Assembly: GCF_032197885.1 (NCBI RefSeq)
Contig: NZ_CP134159.1
Coordinates: forward strand, 2,480,001-2,544,000
Length of the DNA: 64,000 bases
DNA from: Levilactobacillus namurensis
Lineage (GTDB): Bacteria; Bacillota; Bacilli; Lactobacillales; Lactobacillaceae
Direction: 5' to 3'
The notes beneath the pieces were generated by a model, which saw only the letters and a program-made list of their open reading frames with translations, was not told where the DNA came from and did not search any database. Below are positions 25,237 through 33,662 of this stretch, piece after piece (within the stretch, counting starts at the first letter, position 1; each line of letters begins with the position of its first letter). The position numbers and the translations under genes are program-made.

Positions 25237-26484
25237 CTAGTGCACTTTCTTAATCATCAAAATCAAACCGGCCCCCACTAAGCACATGACACCGGCCATT
25301 GGAAACATCATCCGGTAACCCACTGCTCCGATAACTGCCGAAGCACAGATTGGACCGAAGACCTGACCTAAGGAGTTGGCCAGGTTCACGATTCCCAAGT
25401 CCTTTGCCGAGTTATGCGGGTTGGGCAGAACCGTCACGTTTAAGGCTTGGTCCACCGAATTGTACATCCCCATGGCAGCCCCACTTAAACCAGCGTACAC
25501 GAACATGGTCCAAGGTGCTGGATCGATGGCAGGAATCGCCACACCAATCCCCATGGCAACGGTCGAGAGTGCAACCAGCAACTTCAAACTGTGGAATTTG
25601 TCGGCCATGGGACCCCCAATAATCCCAAACGACACCCCAGTAATTAAGAGAATAATCGACATAATAGATAGATTATGAGTTGCGTTGGCCGCGGATAGTT
25701 TCATGTAATCGGTGAAGATATAGAGCTGATACCCCGTAATAATGAACTGGGCGGAAACGAAGAGTAACTTGCCAAAGACCGCAAAATAGAAGTCCCGCAC
25801 ATCGCCATGAATGGGGAACGAGAAGGCTTCAACCAATTCCGAGCCGTGTAATTTAGGAACCTTTTCCCCCTTATTACTGCCATCACCGACTAAGAAGAGA
25901 CCAATCAACGTAAAGATCACTTCAAAAACCATGAAAATGTAAATCCCGCTATTAACGTTGGTAATGTATCGCGAAGCAATCATGGTCCCGACCGGCGTCC
26001 CGATGTTCATCCCCACACCATAAAAGGCGGAAATGGACCCCCGGTACTTCTTCGGCGCTTTATCGGCAATAAACGCCACTAACGGTGCCACCATCATGTT
26101 CAACGCAACTTGAAACAGAGACCAGTTAAGAATAATTCCCGTAATCGTGGTTACCTTGGTTAAGAAATAAAAACAGATCAGGGTACTAATCATCCCGGCA
26201 AAAATCCACGGGTTCCGTTTCCCCCACCGACTCACGGTCCGGTCTGAGAGTGCCCCTTCAATAATATTCGCAATTGTCGCCACAATCATGGCAATTGTCG
26301 CCAGTAACGCAACAATCTGTACCTTTTGAGTCGGTGCAATTTGTTGAATCTTGGCGGGCAGTAACGTCGAATTGACCCCCAAGTAAGGAATCAGCCAACC
26401 TAACAGCCCAAATAAAATCCCAAAGCCTAACCGATAGGGAAACTTCCCTTTCTGGGTCTCCGGCGCCTTCACTGTATTGTCCAT
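25237..26484 (-). CDS. MFS permease of the xylo-oligosaccharide locus
   Basis: 415 residues, about twelve membrane helices in two halves separated by a cytosolic loop (about 195-225). The helix 2-3 loop carries GALSDRTVSRWGKRNPWI, the GPH/MFS-type signature seen in oligosaccharide and glycoside permeases. It is transcribed behind the GH120-type enzyme gene; a hairpin between them (26547-26601) may reduce read-through. The likely job is uptake of xylo-oligosaccharides or xylosides by cation symport for the enzyme next door; this is inference from place. Confidence 0.8.
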   Translation of the reverse strand: MDNTVKAPETQKGKFPYRLGFGILFGLLGWLIPYLGVNSTLLPAKIQQIAPTQKVQIVALLATIAMIVATIANIIEGALSDRTVSRWGKRNPWIFAGMISTLICFYFLTKVTTITGIILNWSLFQVALNMMVAPLVAFIADKAPKKYRGSISAFYGVGMNIGTPVGTMIASRYITNVNSGIYIFMVFEVIFTLIGLFLVGDGSNKGEKVPKLHGSELVEAFSFPIHGDVRDFYFAVFGKLLFVSAQFIITGYQLYIFTDYMKLSAANATHNLSIMSIILLITGVSFGIIGGPMADKFHSLKLLVALSTVAMGIGVAIPAIDPAPWTMFVYAGLSGAAMGMYNSVDQALNVTVLPNPHNSAKDLGIVNLANSLGQVFGPICASAVIGAVGYRMMFPMAGVMCLVGAGLILMIKKVH

Positions 26485-26546
26485 TTAGAGTTCCTCCAAA
26501 CTGTTGTCCAACAATTCGTCAGCTATTTATGGTTAATTTTTGATAG

Positions 26547-26601
26547 AAAAAGATTCTTACTAGAAGTTTTTTAAGTCTCCCTCTCTAGCAAGAATCTTTT
26601 T
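26547..26601. terminator. Hairpin between the GH120-type gene and the MFS gene
   Basis: AAAAAGATTCTT-a-CTAGA pairs with TCTAG-c-AAGAATCTTTTT; T-runs both ways. It may tune expression of the downstream permease. Confidence 0.8.
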
Positions 26602-26660
26602 GGTCACAACGAACTAGCTATTATAAAATTATGTTTTGTAAGTTGGTCGCTAATGCTAGA

Positions 26661-28694
26661 TTAGTGGTTCCAGAGAACCGCTTTAGCCGCTTCCTCAGTC
26701 GCAAATGGTCCAGGAATCGTCGCAGTTCCCCGATGGTTGCCGAAGTAGTCTTGGTTAAAGATGATGTCGGAACCATCTGGTGCTTCATAACGTTGTTCTG
26801 GTTCGAAAGCTTCCCCTAATGTATCCGTAGTGATGATACCTTCCGCGTAGTCGCCAATCAGGTCAAAGAGGTTGGTCTTAATGGTGGTCTGATCACCATC
26901 TTCAACTAACTCAAAGTCCACTTTATCCTTAGTGTTGACCAGGTTGTCAGTTTCCTTCTTCCAAGCTTTGGCCCCGTTGAAGTACATGTTGCCGGCCGCC
27001 CAGATTGGTAAATGTCCAAAGTGCGCACTCATCAGCTCGTTCATGTCGTTTTCCTTCGCGTAGGTCCCGTCAAGCCGGGCAAACGGTGCGTACCACTCGT
27101 CGTAAGTTGGGTAATCGTCAAAGCCATTAGTCCCGACTTGTTCGGTGTCGTCCGCTTCCCGGTCAACCAAGGTCTCCTGATCCTTAGGTTCCACTGGCCA
27201 GTTCTGAACAAAGATGTTGTTGTAGAAGCGGTCATCCCCGTGCAGGATGGTCATGAACCCAGCCACTTCGGTCCGGTGTTGGATGTGGTATGGCGTGAAC
27301 CGTGGTTCAGTCTTCCCTTCGCCAGGGTAATCCGTGTTGGTCCCAATGGAAGTGATGGACCCCAGCATTAAGTTGTGAACACAGGCAACCCCTTCCGTCG
27401 CTAACCGCAGGGAGGCCTTGGACAGCATCAAGTTATTATCGATCAAAGTTGGCCCATGGCTAACTTCCACGAAGATGTCTTGACTTTGCATGGCCCCCAC
27501 GATTCGAACGGCCGTTCCATCAGGCGCATAGTTATGGTCTAAGAGGTTCTGGGTAATCCGCGTCCCTTGTGCTTCCCAGTCCGTCCAGATTCCCATGGTG
27601 CAATCGTTGATGTGGTTCCGCCGAATGATCACGTCAATGGCCGCGTGCATCTTAATTCCGGCAATTTCGGCACCGGCTAATTCCTGCATATTGTTAATGT
27701 CGTGGATGTGGTTGTCTTCAATTAAACTGAAGACGCCCCCCTGGCGGCCAACGATACCGTTCTGTTCACAATGGTGGATGTTACACCGCCGCACAATATG
27801 GTGCCCGATGTTTTCCTTTAACCAGCCATGGTATTGGCCCCGGCAGACCGCATCCCGTTCCATTTGGGTCGGGCTCTTCACGTGTTTATAGGTGAAGTAC
27901 TGGTCATTGACGGGATCTTTGTACTTCCCTAACGAGATGCCGGAACACCGGCTATGGGCGATGTCACAGTCTTCAATAATCCAATTCTTGGACCAGTGAG
28001 GGCCAATCATCCCATCTTGATATGAAGCTGGTGGTGCCCAAGTCGTGGCTGCCTTGTTGATCTTAAAGCCACTAACCGTGATGTTACTGATACCGGTCTC
28101 CTGGGGCATGAAGACTTCTCGCCGAACGTTGATTTCCACGTTTTCGTGGTTCGGGTTCTTCCCCTGGAAGTTGGCATAAATGACGGTCTCGTCCTTGTCT
28201 TCATCTTGTTCGGTATACCACTTATAGACCGAGTTCTTCCGCTCCCAAGAACGCCCGTAGACCTTGGCCTCCAGACATTCCTGTAAGGAATTGGTTTCGT
28301 AGAATTGACGGTCGTTCATGTAGACCGCACCCGTGTGCTTATCAACGGGGCCAAAGTACCAGTCCCCCATCACGTAGGTGGTGTACGGATTCCACGCGCC
28401 AAACACACCGTTATTGATCCGGGCGACCCAGACATTATCCTGGTAAGGTTGCCAGCTCTTGACCGCTTCGGCCCCGGTAATCGTTGCCTTCAAGGGCTCG
28501 ACACTCCGGTATGTAATTCTGGCATCGTCAGTTCCAGCATGGATCGGGTTGACGTATTCACGGTAAGTACCGGGGAAGACCAGAACTTCGTCGCCCGGCT
28601 GAGCAAGCTTAGCGGCCGTATTAATCTGTTTGTACGGTGCTTCTTTGGTCCCGTTACCGTCGCGAACAACGTTAGCATCAACATAGATTTTCAC
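26661..28694 (-). CDS. Right-handed beta-helix enzyme, probable GH120 beta-xylosidase
   Basis: 677 residues from the GTG at 28694; no signal peptide, so cytosolic. The N-terminus MKIYVDANVVRDGNGTKEAP and repeated NxxIxxxxxxGI coils show a parallel beta-helix. GH120 beta-xylosidases (Thermoanaerobacterium XylC; L. brevis) have this fold. Candidate catalytic acids are Asp372/Glu374 in IWTDWEAQG and Glu410 in FVEVSHGP. Between them about 15 extra residues (around YAPDGTAVRIVG) seem inserted relative to what I recall for XylC. It would release xylose from short xylo-oligosaccharides brought in by the adjacent permease; AraC regulator and a cre-like site lie upstream. GH120 is inferred from fold and context. 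Confidence 0.78.
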   Translation of the reverse strand: MKIYVDANVVRDGNGTKEAPYKQINTAAKLAQPGDEVLVFPGTYREYVNPIHAGTDDARITYRSVEPLKATITGAEAVKSWQPYQDNVWVARINNGVFGAWNPYTTYVMGDWYFGPVDKHTGAVYMNDRQFYETNSLQECLEAKVYGRSWERKNSVYKWYTEQDEDKDETVIYANFQGKNPNHENVEINVRREVFMPQETGISNITVSGFKINKAATTWAPPASYQDGMIGPHWSKNWIIEDCDIAHSRCSGISLGKYKDPVNDQYFTYKHVKSPTQMERDAVCRGQYHGWLKENIGHHIVRRCNIHHCEQNGIVGRQGGVFSLIEDNHIHDINNMQELAGAEIAGIKMHAAIDVIIRRNHINDCTMGIWTDWEAQGTRITQNLLDHNYAPDGTAVRIVGAMQSQDIFVEVSHGPTLIDNNLMLSKASLRLATEGVACVHNLMLGSITSIGTNTDYPGEGKTEPRFTPYHIQHRTEVAGFMTILHGDDRFYNNIFVQNWPVEPKDQETLVDREADDTEQVGTNGFDDYPTYDEWYAPFARLDGTYAKENDMNELMSAHFGHLPIWAAGNMYFNGAKAWKKETDNLVNTKDKVDFELVEDGDQTTIKTNLFDLIGDYAEGIITTDTLGEAFEPEQRYEAPDGSDIIFNQDYFGNHRGTATIPGPFATEEAAKAVLWNH

Positions 28695-28747
28695 GTCTAA
28701 TCACTCCTAATAATGATGACAACTTACTTGAAAAACCACTCATAACC

Positions 28748-28789
28748 CTCATGCGATTTGTCACATGAGTTATTTTATAAGCGCTTACA
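28748..28789. promoter_or_regulatory. Regulatory region between GH120-type gene and araC-type gene
   Basis: CTCATG (28748-28753) and CATGAG (28764-28769) form an inverted repeat that could bind the AraC-type regulator. Next to it TATAAGCGCTTACA (28776-28789) differs from the CcpA cre consensus at one position. A TATACT box at about 28798 faces the plus-strand gene. Confidence 0.6.
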
Positions 28790-28872
28790 TTCTGTAGTAT
28801 ACTGGCCATATCCGAATAAGATTTGAATAAACCGACATTTTTTGGCCATAATTTACAAAACGAGGTGCTCCA

Positions 28873-30066
28873 ATGACGCTAGAACAGCTCTATATCAGCT
28901 CCTTAAACCTCCCCGCTGCCCAAGTGAAAATAAGTTCAAGCGGCAACATTGTTCAATTCAAAACGGGCAAGATTCTGACCCACAAGTATCTCCAACTCCT
29001 CAAGCACGTTGCCCATCACGACGGATTCACCATCTTCCGCCACACCCAGACGCTCTATACCTTTTGCTTCATTAAAGACCACATTGCCTACCTGATAGGT
29101 CCCGAAATCGTCAATGATCTGCCCCACCAGCATCAATTCGACGCCACTTACCAAATCGTCTACCTAGCTAAGCGCCTGAATACCACCGTGATGGGCAAGG
29201 ACCAGTGCTACAAACAAGTCCTATTCTTCTCACAGCTCCTTGGAATGCCCGTCACCACGGCCCAAACCGACGCAGCCTTTGCGCACGCGACCCCCTCGGA
29301 CCAGCTCAACGACCTCATCACCACCGTTAACTTCAAGGAAAAAGGGGTGCACATCAGCTACGTTTACGAAAAGGCCTTAAAGTCCGCCGTTCTGGCCGGT
29401 GATACGGCCGTCATTCACACGGCCTTCACCGGACTGGTCGAGTCGGGACGAATCGGCATTTTATCCGATAAGAGTAAAATCCGGGGACTGAAGAACTGGG
29501 GCATCATCTGCGTATCCGTCACGATTCGGGCCGCCATCAACGCGGGCCTCGACTACGACCAAGCCTACTCGTTAAACGACCAGTACGTCCGCGCTATCGA
29601 GCAACTCGCCTCCTTTACCGAAATCATGCAAACCATCGAGGAGATCTTAGTGGACATGGCGAACCGGGTGAACCACCTGCGCAACGTCCACCTCTCCACC
29701 AACGTGCGGGCCATCTACCAGGCCATCATGGATTCCCCGGAAACGACCACGACCATCACCCAGTTCGGTAACCAGTTGGGGCGCTCCCCGCGTTACCTGT
29801 CCCAGCAGTTCAAGCAAGAGATTGGCGTCAGCATTCCCAAGTTCAAGCGATTGGCGAAGGTCAATCAGGCCATTCAGCTGATTAATGCGACGAATTTCTC
29901 AATGGCCCGCATCGCCGAAATCCTCAACTTCTCAGATCAAGCGCACTTTACCCGCGACTTCAAGGCTTTAGTGGGGGTCGACCCTTCCACGGTACGCAAG
30001 AACCCCCATACCGCAGAGAAGTGGAACCTTTACGACTACACCAAGATCAACGTTGGGGGACGCTGA
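28873..30066 (+). CDS. AraC-family transcriptional regulator
   Basis: 397 residues. The C-terminal 100 carry the double helix-turn-helix of AraC/XylS: ITQFGNQLGRSPRYLSQQFK and MARIAEILNFSDQAHFTRDFK. The N-terminal 270 residues are a YSIRK-like/AraC sensor part of the kind found next to sugar genes in lactobacilli, without membrane helices. It is divergent from the GH120-type enzyme and its permease and most likely activates them in response to xylo-oligosaccharides or xylose. The start ATG follows GAGGTG. Confidence 0.9.
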   Translation: MTLEQLYISSLNLPAAQVKISSSGNIVQFKTGKILTHKYLQLLKHVAHHDGFTIFRHTQTLYTFCFIKDHIAYLIGPEIVNDLPHQHQFDATYQIVYLAKRLNTTVMGKDQCYKQVLFFSQLLGMPVTTAQTDAAFAHATPSDQLNDLITTVNFKEKGVHISYVYEKALKSAVLAGDTAVIHTAFTGLVESGRIGILSDKSKIRGLKNWGIICVSVTIRAAINAGLDYDQAYSLNDQYVRAIEQLASFTEIMQTIEEILVDMANRVNHLRNVHLSTNVRAIYQAIMDSPETTTTITQFGNQLGRSPRYLSQQFKQEIGVSIPKFKRLAKVNQAIQLINATNFSMARIAEILNFSDQAHFTRDFKALVGVDPSTVRKNPHTAEKWNLYDYTKINVGGR

Positions 30067-30098
30067 TTATCCCAAGGGTAGCCTGCATCTAAAATTGG

Positions 30099-30150
30099 AC
30101 ACGAAAAAAGCCGCCGTCAATGAGCTATCGTTGACGGCGGCCTTACTATC
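30099..30150. repeat. Direct repeat 1 (terminator copy) flanking mazEF
   Basis: 52 bp identical at 51 positions to 30896-30947. It contains the stem GCCGCCGTCAA / TTGACGGCGGC and serves as terminator for the araC-type gene or mazF. Confidence 0.85.
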
Positions 30151-30181
30151 AATGACTGACAAATAAGCCTTGCTTAGATGT

Positions 30182-30547
30182 CTACATCATTTCAAAAATA
30201 TCTTTGATTGCATTAGCGGCTTGATACCGTGTAGCCCGGCTAACGCTTTCGACAATTTCACCATTTCGAGCAACATAGTCATATCCTAGTAGACCGCTTA
30301 AAATGGCATATCCATGTATCTTATTACCATTTATTTTTAATGCCATCGGAAAGCCGTTAGGGACAGCAGAGGTTATTGGGAACCCAGCAATCATTTTTGT
30401 ACGTTCATTATAAACGCCCGAGCTCATCACCAAAAAAGGACGTCGAATATTTTTCTGAACCACGCTATGTCCACCATACTCATGACCTGCATGAGGTTCC
30501 GCATCTATCCACACAATATCTCCTTGAACCGGCATCTTACCAGACAT
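30182..30547 (-). CDS. mazF: MazF/PemK-family mRNA interferase toxin
   Basis: 121 residues from the ATG at 30547, which overlaps mazE by 11 bp; MPVQGD four codons later is an alternative. The fold signature is clear: PVQGDIVWIDAEPHAGHEYGG, then RRPFLVMS, FPITSAVPNGFPMAL and the DYVARNGEIVESVS block. MazF cuts single-stranded RNA at short sites and is held by MazE. Base composition is clearly more AT-rich than the flanking xylose genes, a sign of separate origin. Arrangement (antitoxin first, overlap) is canonical. Confidence 0.92.
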   Translation of the reverse strand: MSGKMPVQGDIVWIDAEPHAGHEYGGHSVVQKNIRRPFLVMSSGVYNERTKMIAGFPITSAVPNGFPMALKINGNKIHGYAILSGLLGYDYVARNGEIVESVSRATRYQAANAIKDIFEMM

Positions 30548-30773
30548 TTTCTTTACCAATAGACTGACCATGATCGCCAATCCCCATCTCATCCATCGCT
30601 GCCTTAACATCATACGACGGATCCTTCTTAAATAAATTTTGATGAACTGGAATAAAAGAGATGATGCCATTTTCATCCATTACTGGTGTATATTCCGCAT
30701 TTTCCGGAATCTCAAAACTTGATGGAATGGTTACCATTAAAGAGTTTCCTTGCTTTCTAGTTTTAACCTTCAT
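30537..30773 (-). CDS. mazE: MazE-type antitoxin, AbrB-fold
   Basis: 78 residues from the ATG at 30773, 8 nt after GGGAGGAG. Residues 1-45 are a swapped-hairpin (AbrB/MazE) DNA-binding domain: MKVKTRKQGNSLMVTIPSSF, and the C-terminal acidic tail (DVKAAMDEMGIGDHGQS) is the part that covers the toxin. It represses its own operon in this family. AT-rich like mazF. Confidence 0.9.
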   Translation of the reverse strand: MKVKTRKQGNSLMVTIPSSFEIPENAEYTPVMDENGIISFIPVHQNLFKKDPSYDVKAAMDEMGIGDHGQSIGKENVW

Positions 30774-30895
30774 CACTAATTCTCCTCCCACGTTTTGATG
30801 TAATTATATATGTAATTACGTCGCTGTTCAAGGATTTAATCCTCTCAAAAACTATCAATTCTAACCATGAAACTAAAAGAAAGTTCCGCCAAACA

Positions 30896-30947
30896 ACACG
30901 AAAAAAGCCGCCGTCAATGAGCTATCGTTGACGGCGGCTTTACTATC
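30896..30947. repeat. Direct repeat 2 (terminator copy) flanking mazEF
   Basis: Second copy of the 52-bp sequence, one mismatch. On the minus strand it ends in six T and terminates the 63-aa membrane protein gene; this was probably the original shared terminator before mazEF arrived. Confidence 0.85.
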
Positions 30948-30958
30948 CTCAATAACGC

Positions 30959-31150
30959 TTACTTCCCGGCACCGGAGAGCAACATGAAGACAATCGTTGC
31001 GGCCAGTGAAGCGAACGTGCACAGCCCGTAGTGGCGCTTGTGCTTAACTTTACTTTTATCTAAGCGCGCGTAATCAAACGCCCACAGGAAGATGAACACC
31101 AGTAGGGCCAGATCCGCGATCCCTGATAAGACGTACCAGGCAGTTTGCAT
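30959..31150 (-). CDS. Small membrane protein, 63 aa
   Basis: Two helices (about 4-26 and 42-60: YVLSGIADLALLVFIFLWAF, then CTFASLAATIVFMLLSG) joined by a basic loop RLDKSKVKHKRHYG. ATG at 31150, own terminator. No family recognised; located upstream of and divergent from the xylose-type symporter. Confidence 0.65.
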   Translation of the reverse strand: MQTAWYVLSGIADLALLVFIFLWAFDYARLDKSKVKHKRHYGLCTFASLAATIVFMLLSGAGK

Positions 31151-31449
31151 ATTAAAGCCTACTTTCTAAACGGAACCAAATTAGGTTATTCGGATAAATT
31201 TTCTAAACGACTAATGATAAATCAGACCTCTTTTAGTTTAACGCCAATGATACCGTTTACACAACCCCTAATTTTCATCAAAAAATTTTTGGCCACACTT
31301 TTTGCCCAATTTAAACCGTTTTACAGTCCATCCCACCCTTAGCTGGAGTGTTGCCATTCAGGCATTTATACCTAGTCTAACCCACAAGCATTAATGGGTA
31401 ACCTAAATATAGTATCAACTAACTTTTTATTTCATAAATGTTTTTGATG

Positions 31450-31511
31450 TTGATTTATACGGACAATAGACCTATACTGTCATTTGTAAGCGATTACCAA
31501 AACCGCTTACA
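31450..31511 (+). promoter_or_regulatory. Promoter of the xylose-type symporter with overlapping operator
   Basis: TTGATT at 31450-31455, 17-bp spacer, TATACT at 31473-31478. Right at the expected start lies the inverted repeat TGTAAGCG (31485-31492) and CGCTTACA (31504-31511); each half looks like a CcpA cre site, suggesting roadblock carbon repression. Confidence 0.75.
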
Positions 31512-31569
31512 TGCTATTTTTCAGAGTTACATAGGGTTTGCACTTAATTTTTTCTAAGGAGTGTTTAAG

Positions 31570-32925
31570 TTGAAGAAAGTCTCAAACGGTTTTATCTATA
31601 CGTTTGGCGCTTTGGGTGGTTTACTCTTCGGGTACGATATCGCTTCCGTTTCTGGAGCGATCCTGTTTATCCAAAAGCAACTACACTTAGGACCATGGCA
31701 ACAAGGTTGGGTCGTTAGTTCCGTCTTAATCGGGGCGATTATCGGGGCCTTAGCCACTAGTAAATTCTTGGATAAATATGGTCGGCGGAAATTGCTGATC
31801 TGGGCTTCTGTCATCTTCTTCGTCGGGGCCATTACCTCCGGGTTCGCACCAGACTTCTGGGTTCTGCTGATTACCCGGGTTATCCTCGGGATTGGGGTCG
31901 GCATTACTTCCGCTCTGATTCCAGCCTACCTGCATGAATTGGCACCTAAGAGCATGCACGGGGCCGTAGCCACCATGTTCCAATTGATGGTTATGATCGG
32001 GATTCTGTTAGCCTACATCCTGAACTACACCTTCGCTCACATGTACACCGGTTGGCGTTGGATGTTAGGATTCGCCGCCTTACCAGCTGCAATCCTGTTC
32101 TTCGGGGCCCTCTTCTTACCAGAATCTCCACGGTTCTTGGTTAAGATTGGCAAGCTCCAAGATGCCCGCGACGTTCTGATGAACACCAACAAAGGGAACA
32201 CCGAAGCCGTTGACAAGGCCTTGAACGAAATCAAGGAAACTGCGCAACAGAAGACCGGTGGATGGAAAGAACTGTTTGGTAAGGGTGTTCGTCCAGCCTT
32301 AATCACTGGACTGGGTGCCGCTATCTTCCAACAAGTTATCGGTTCCAACAGTGTTATCTTCTACGCACCAACCATCTTTACGGATGTCGGCTGGGGAGTT
32401 ATCGCCGCGCTGTTAGCCCACATCGGGATCGGGGTCGTTAACGTCTTGGTCACGGTCGTTGCCATGTTCTTGATGGACAAGGTCGACCGGAAGAAGATGC
32501 TGATCTTCGGTGCCTCCGGAATGGGGATTTCCCTCTTAGTCATGTACGCTATCCTGAAGTTCGATAACGGGTCACAAGCCGCTGCCATGGTCAGTGCGAT
32601 TGCATTGACCGTCTACATCGCGTTCTACGCATGTACTTGGGCCCCCGTTACCTGGGTTCTGATTGGTGAAGTCTTCCCATTGAACATTCGTGGGTTAGGA
32701 ACTTCCCTGTGCTCCGCAACGAACTGGTTAGCCGACATGGTCGTTTCACTGACCTTCCCAATGATGCTCAGCTCATGGGGCTTGGACAACTCCTTCCTCT
32801 TCTACGCTGTCATCTGTGCCATTTCCGTTGTCGTGGTTCACAAGAAGTTCTTGGAAACTCGTGGGAAGTCTCTGGAAGAGATCGAACTCGACTTACACAA
32901 GCAAGCTGGTGTCACCACGCACTAA
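31570..32925 (+). CDS. Sugar:H+ symporter of the xylose (XylT/XylE) type
   Basis: 451 residues from the TTG at 31570 (AAGGAG 8 nt upstream; the GTG at 31561 is too close to it). MFS sugar-porter motifs are complete: GYDIASVSGA in helix 1, DKYGRRK after helix 2, PESPRFL between the halves, QQVIGSNSVIFYAP in helix 7, DKVDRKK after helix 8. The closest known relative by motif is XylT of L. brevis, the D-xylose proton symporter. It completes a pentose locus with the GH120-type enzyme and AraC regulator. Codon use is more biased than in neighbours, suggesting high expression. Confidence 0.88.
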   Translation: MKKVSNGFIYTFGALGGLLFGYDIASVSGAILFIQKQLHLGPWQQGWVVSSVLIGAIIGALATSKFLDKYGRRKLLIWASVIFFVGAITSGFAPDFWVLLITRVILGIGVGITSALIPAYLHELAPKSMHGAVATMFQLMVMIGILLAYILNYTFAHMYTGWRWMLGFAALPAAILFFGALFLPESPRFLVKIGKLQDARDVLMNTNKGNTEAVDKALNEIKETAQQKTGGWKELFGKGVRPALITGLGAAIFQQVIGSNSVIFYAPTIFTDVGWGVIAALLAHIGIGVVNVLVTVVAMFLMDKVDRKKMLIFGASGMGISLLVMYAILKFDNGSQAAAMVSAIALTVYIAFYACTWAPVTWVLIGEVFPLNIRGLGTSLCSATNWLADMVVSLTFPMMLSSWGLDNSFLFYAVICAISVVVVHKKFLETRGKSLEEIELDLHKQAGVTTH

Positions 32926-32958
32926 TGTCAGTTCACTGACAGTTAATCATTGATTAGT

Positions 32959-32993
32959 TAAAGGCCGCTACCTCATCGTAGCGGCCTTTTTGT
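32959..32993. terminator. Terminator of the symporter gene
   Basis: AAAGGCCGCTA / TAGCGGCCTTTTT hairpin. Confidence 0.92.
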
Positions 32994-32996
32994 GGC

Positions 32997-33029
32997 AAAA
33001 AGGGTCCGGCAACCTACGCTGCCGGACCC
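32997..33029 (-). terminator. Terminator of the 69-aa gene
   Basis: GGGTCCGGCA / TGCCGGACCC with TTTTT on the minus strand. Confidence 0.88.
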
Positions 33030-33064
33030 TTGATCACTGCCTCATTTAAATGGTGAGCCTTACC

Positions 33065-33274
33065 TTAAGCGCCCCAGACGTTCCCCATTGACCGTTCACC
33101 GTTGGCATCTTGGTAAACCGTCACCTGCAGGTTCTTTTGGGGATTACGGAAAAGGTAGACATCTTTCTCCGCCGAAGTAGCAAATAACTCCCACTTGCTA
33201 GCGTCACGCCCCATCTTAGTCAGTTCCCGGGCGGTCCAAGTTTTAATGTCTTCTGTTGCGTTAGTTTTGATCAA
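33065..33274 (-). CDS. Small protein of unknown function, 69 aa
   Basis: TTG start at 33274 after AAAGGATG. Soluble, mixed alpha/beta: ATEDIKTWTARELTKMG helix, then KWELFATSAEKDVYLFRN, LQVTVYQDANGERS strands. It ends GNVWGA. It has its own terminator, and a 19-bp palindrome lies 60 bp upstream that could be its operator. No family recognised. Confidence 0.6.
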   Translation of the reverse strand: MIKTNATEDIKTWTARELTKMGRDASKWELFATSAEKDVYLFRNPQKNLQVTVYQDANGERSMGNVWGA

Positions 33275-33332
33275 AGTAACATCCTTTCAGGGTCCGTGTT
33301 CAATCTTAGTTAGCACGTGATAGATTCGTTAT

Positions 33333-33351
33333 TGTACAAATAATTTGTACA
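33333..33351. promoter_or_regulatory. 19-bp palindrome, probable operator
   Basis: TGTACAAATAATTTGTACA: perfect 9-bp arms around one base, upstream of the 69-aa gene, overlapping its likely promoter. The type suits a dimeric TetR-, GntR- or MarR-like regulator. Confidence 0.6.
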
Positions 33352-33579
33352 CAATATAATTACCACTCTTAGTATACACGCTTAAGCAATCAATTCAACT
33401 AACTTGGGAGTTTGTCACACAATTGTCAATAAATTCCGTAATTTTTGGTCAATCATGGCGAATAACTTGCTGACAATCCTAATGAAAGCGGCTAATTTTC
33501 GAAACCAATTTGTTCGTTCAATTTACTAACTCGGTACGCTAGCCCATCATTGTGACTACCACACCTTGGTAAAAACGCT

Positions 33580-33626
33580 AAAAAACCGATAACCACCGCA
33601 CATAATGCGCAATGGTTATCGGCTTT
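33580..33626 (-). terminator. Terminator of the cation ATPase gene
   Basis: CCGATAACCA / TGGTTATCGG hairpin with a T6 tail on the minus strand. Confidence 0.82.
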
Positions 33627-33662
33627 TACGTTTAACTCAGATTAGAAGACAACGAACGCAGG

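Noticed and set aside
30099..30947. 52-bp direct repeats as phage-type attachment sites for mazEF
   Set aside because: They are terminator hairpins and no integrase is present; duplication of a terminator explains them better.
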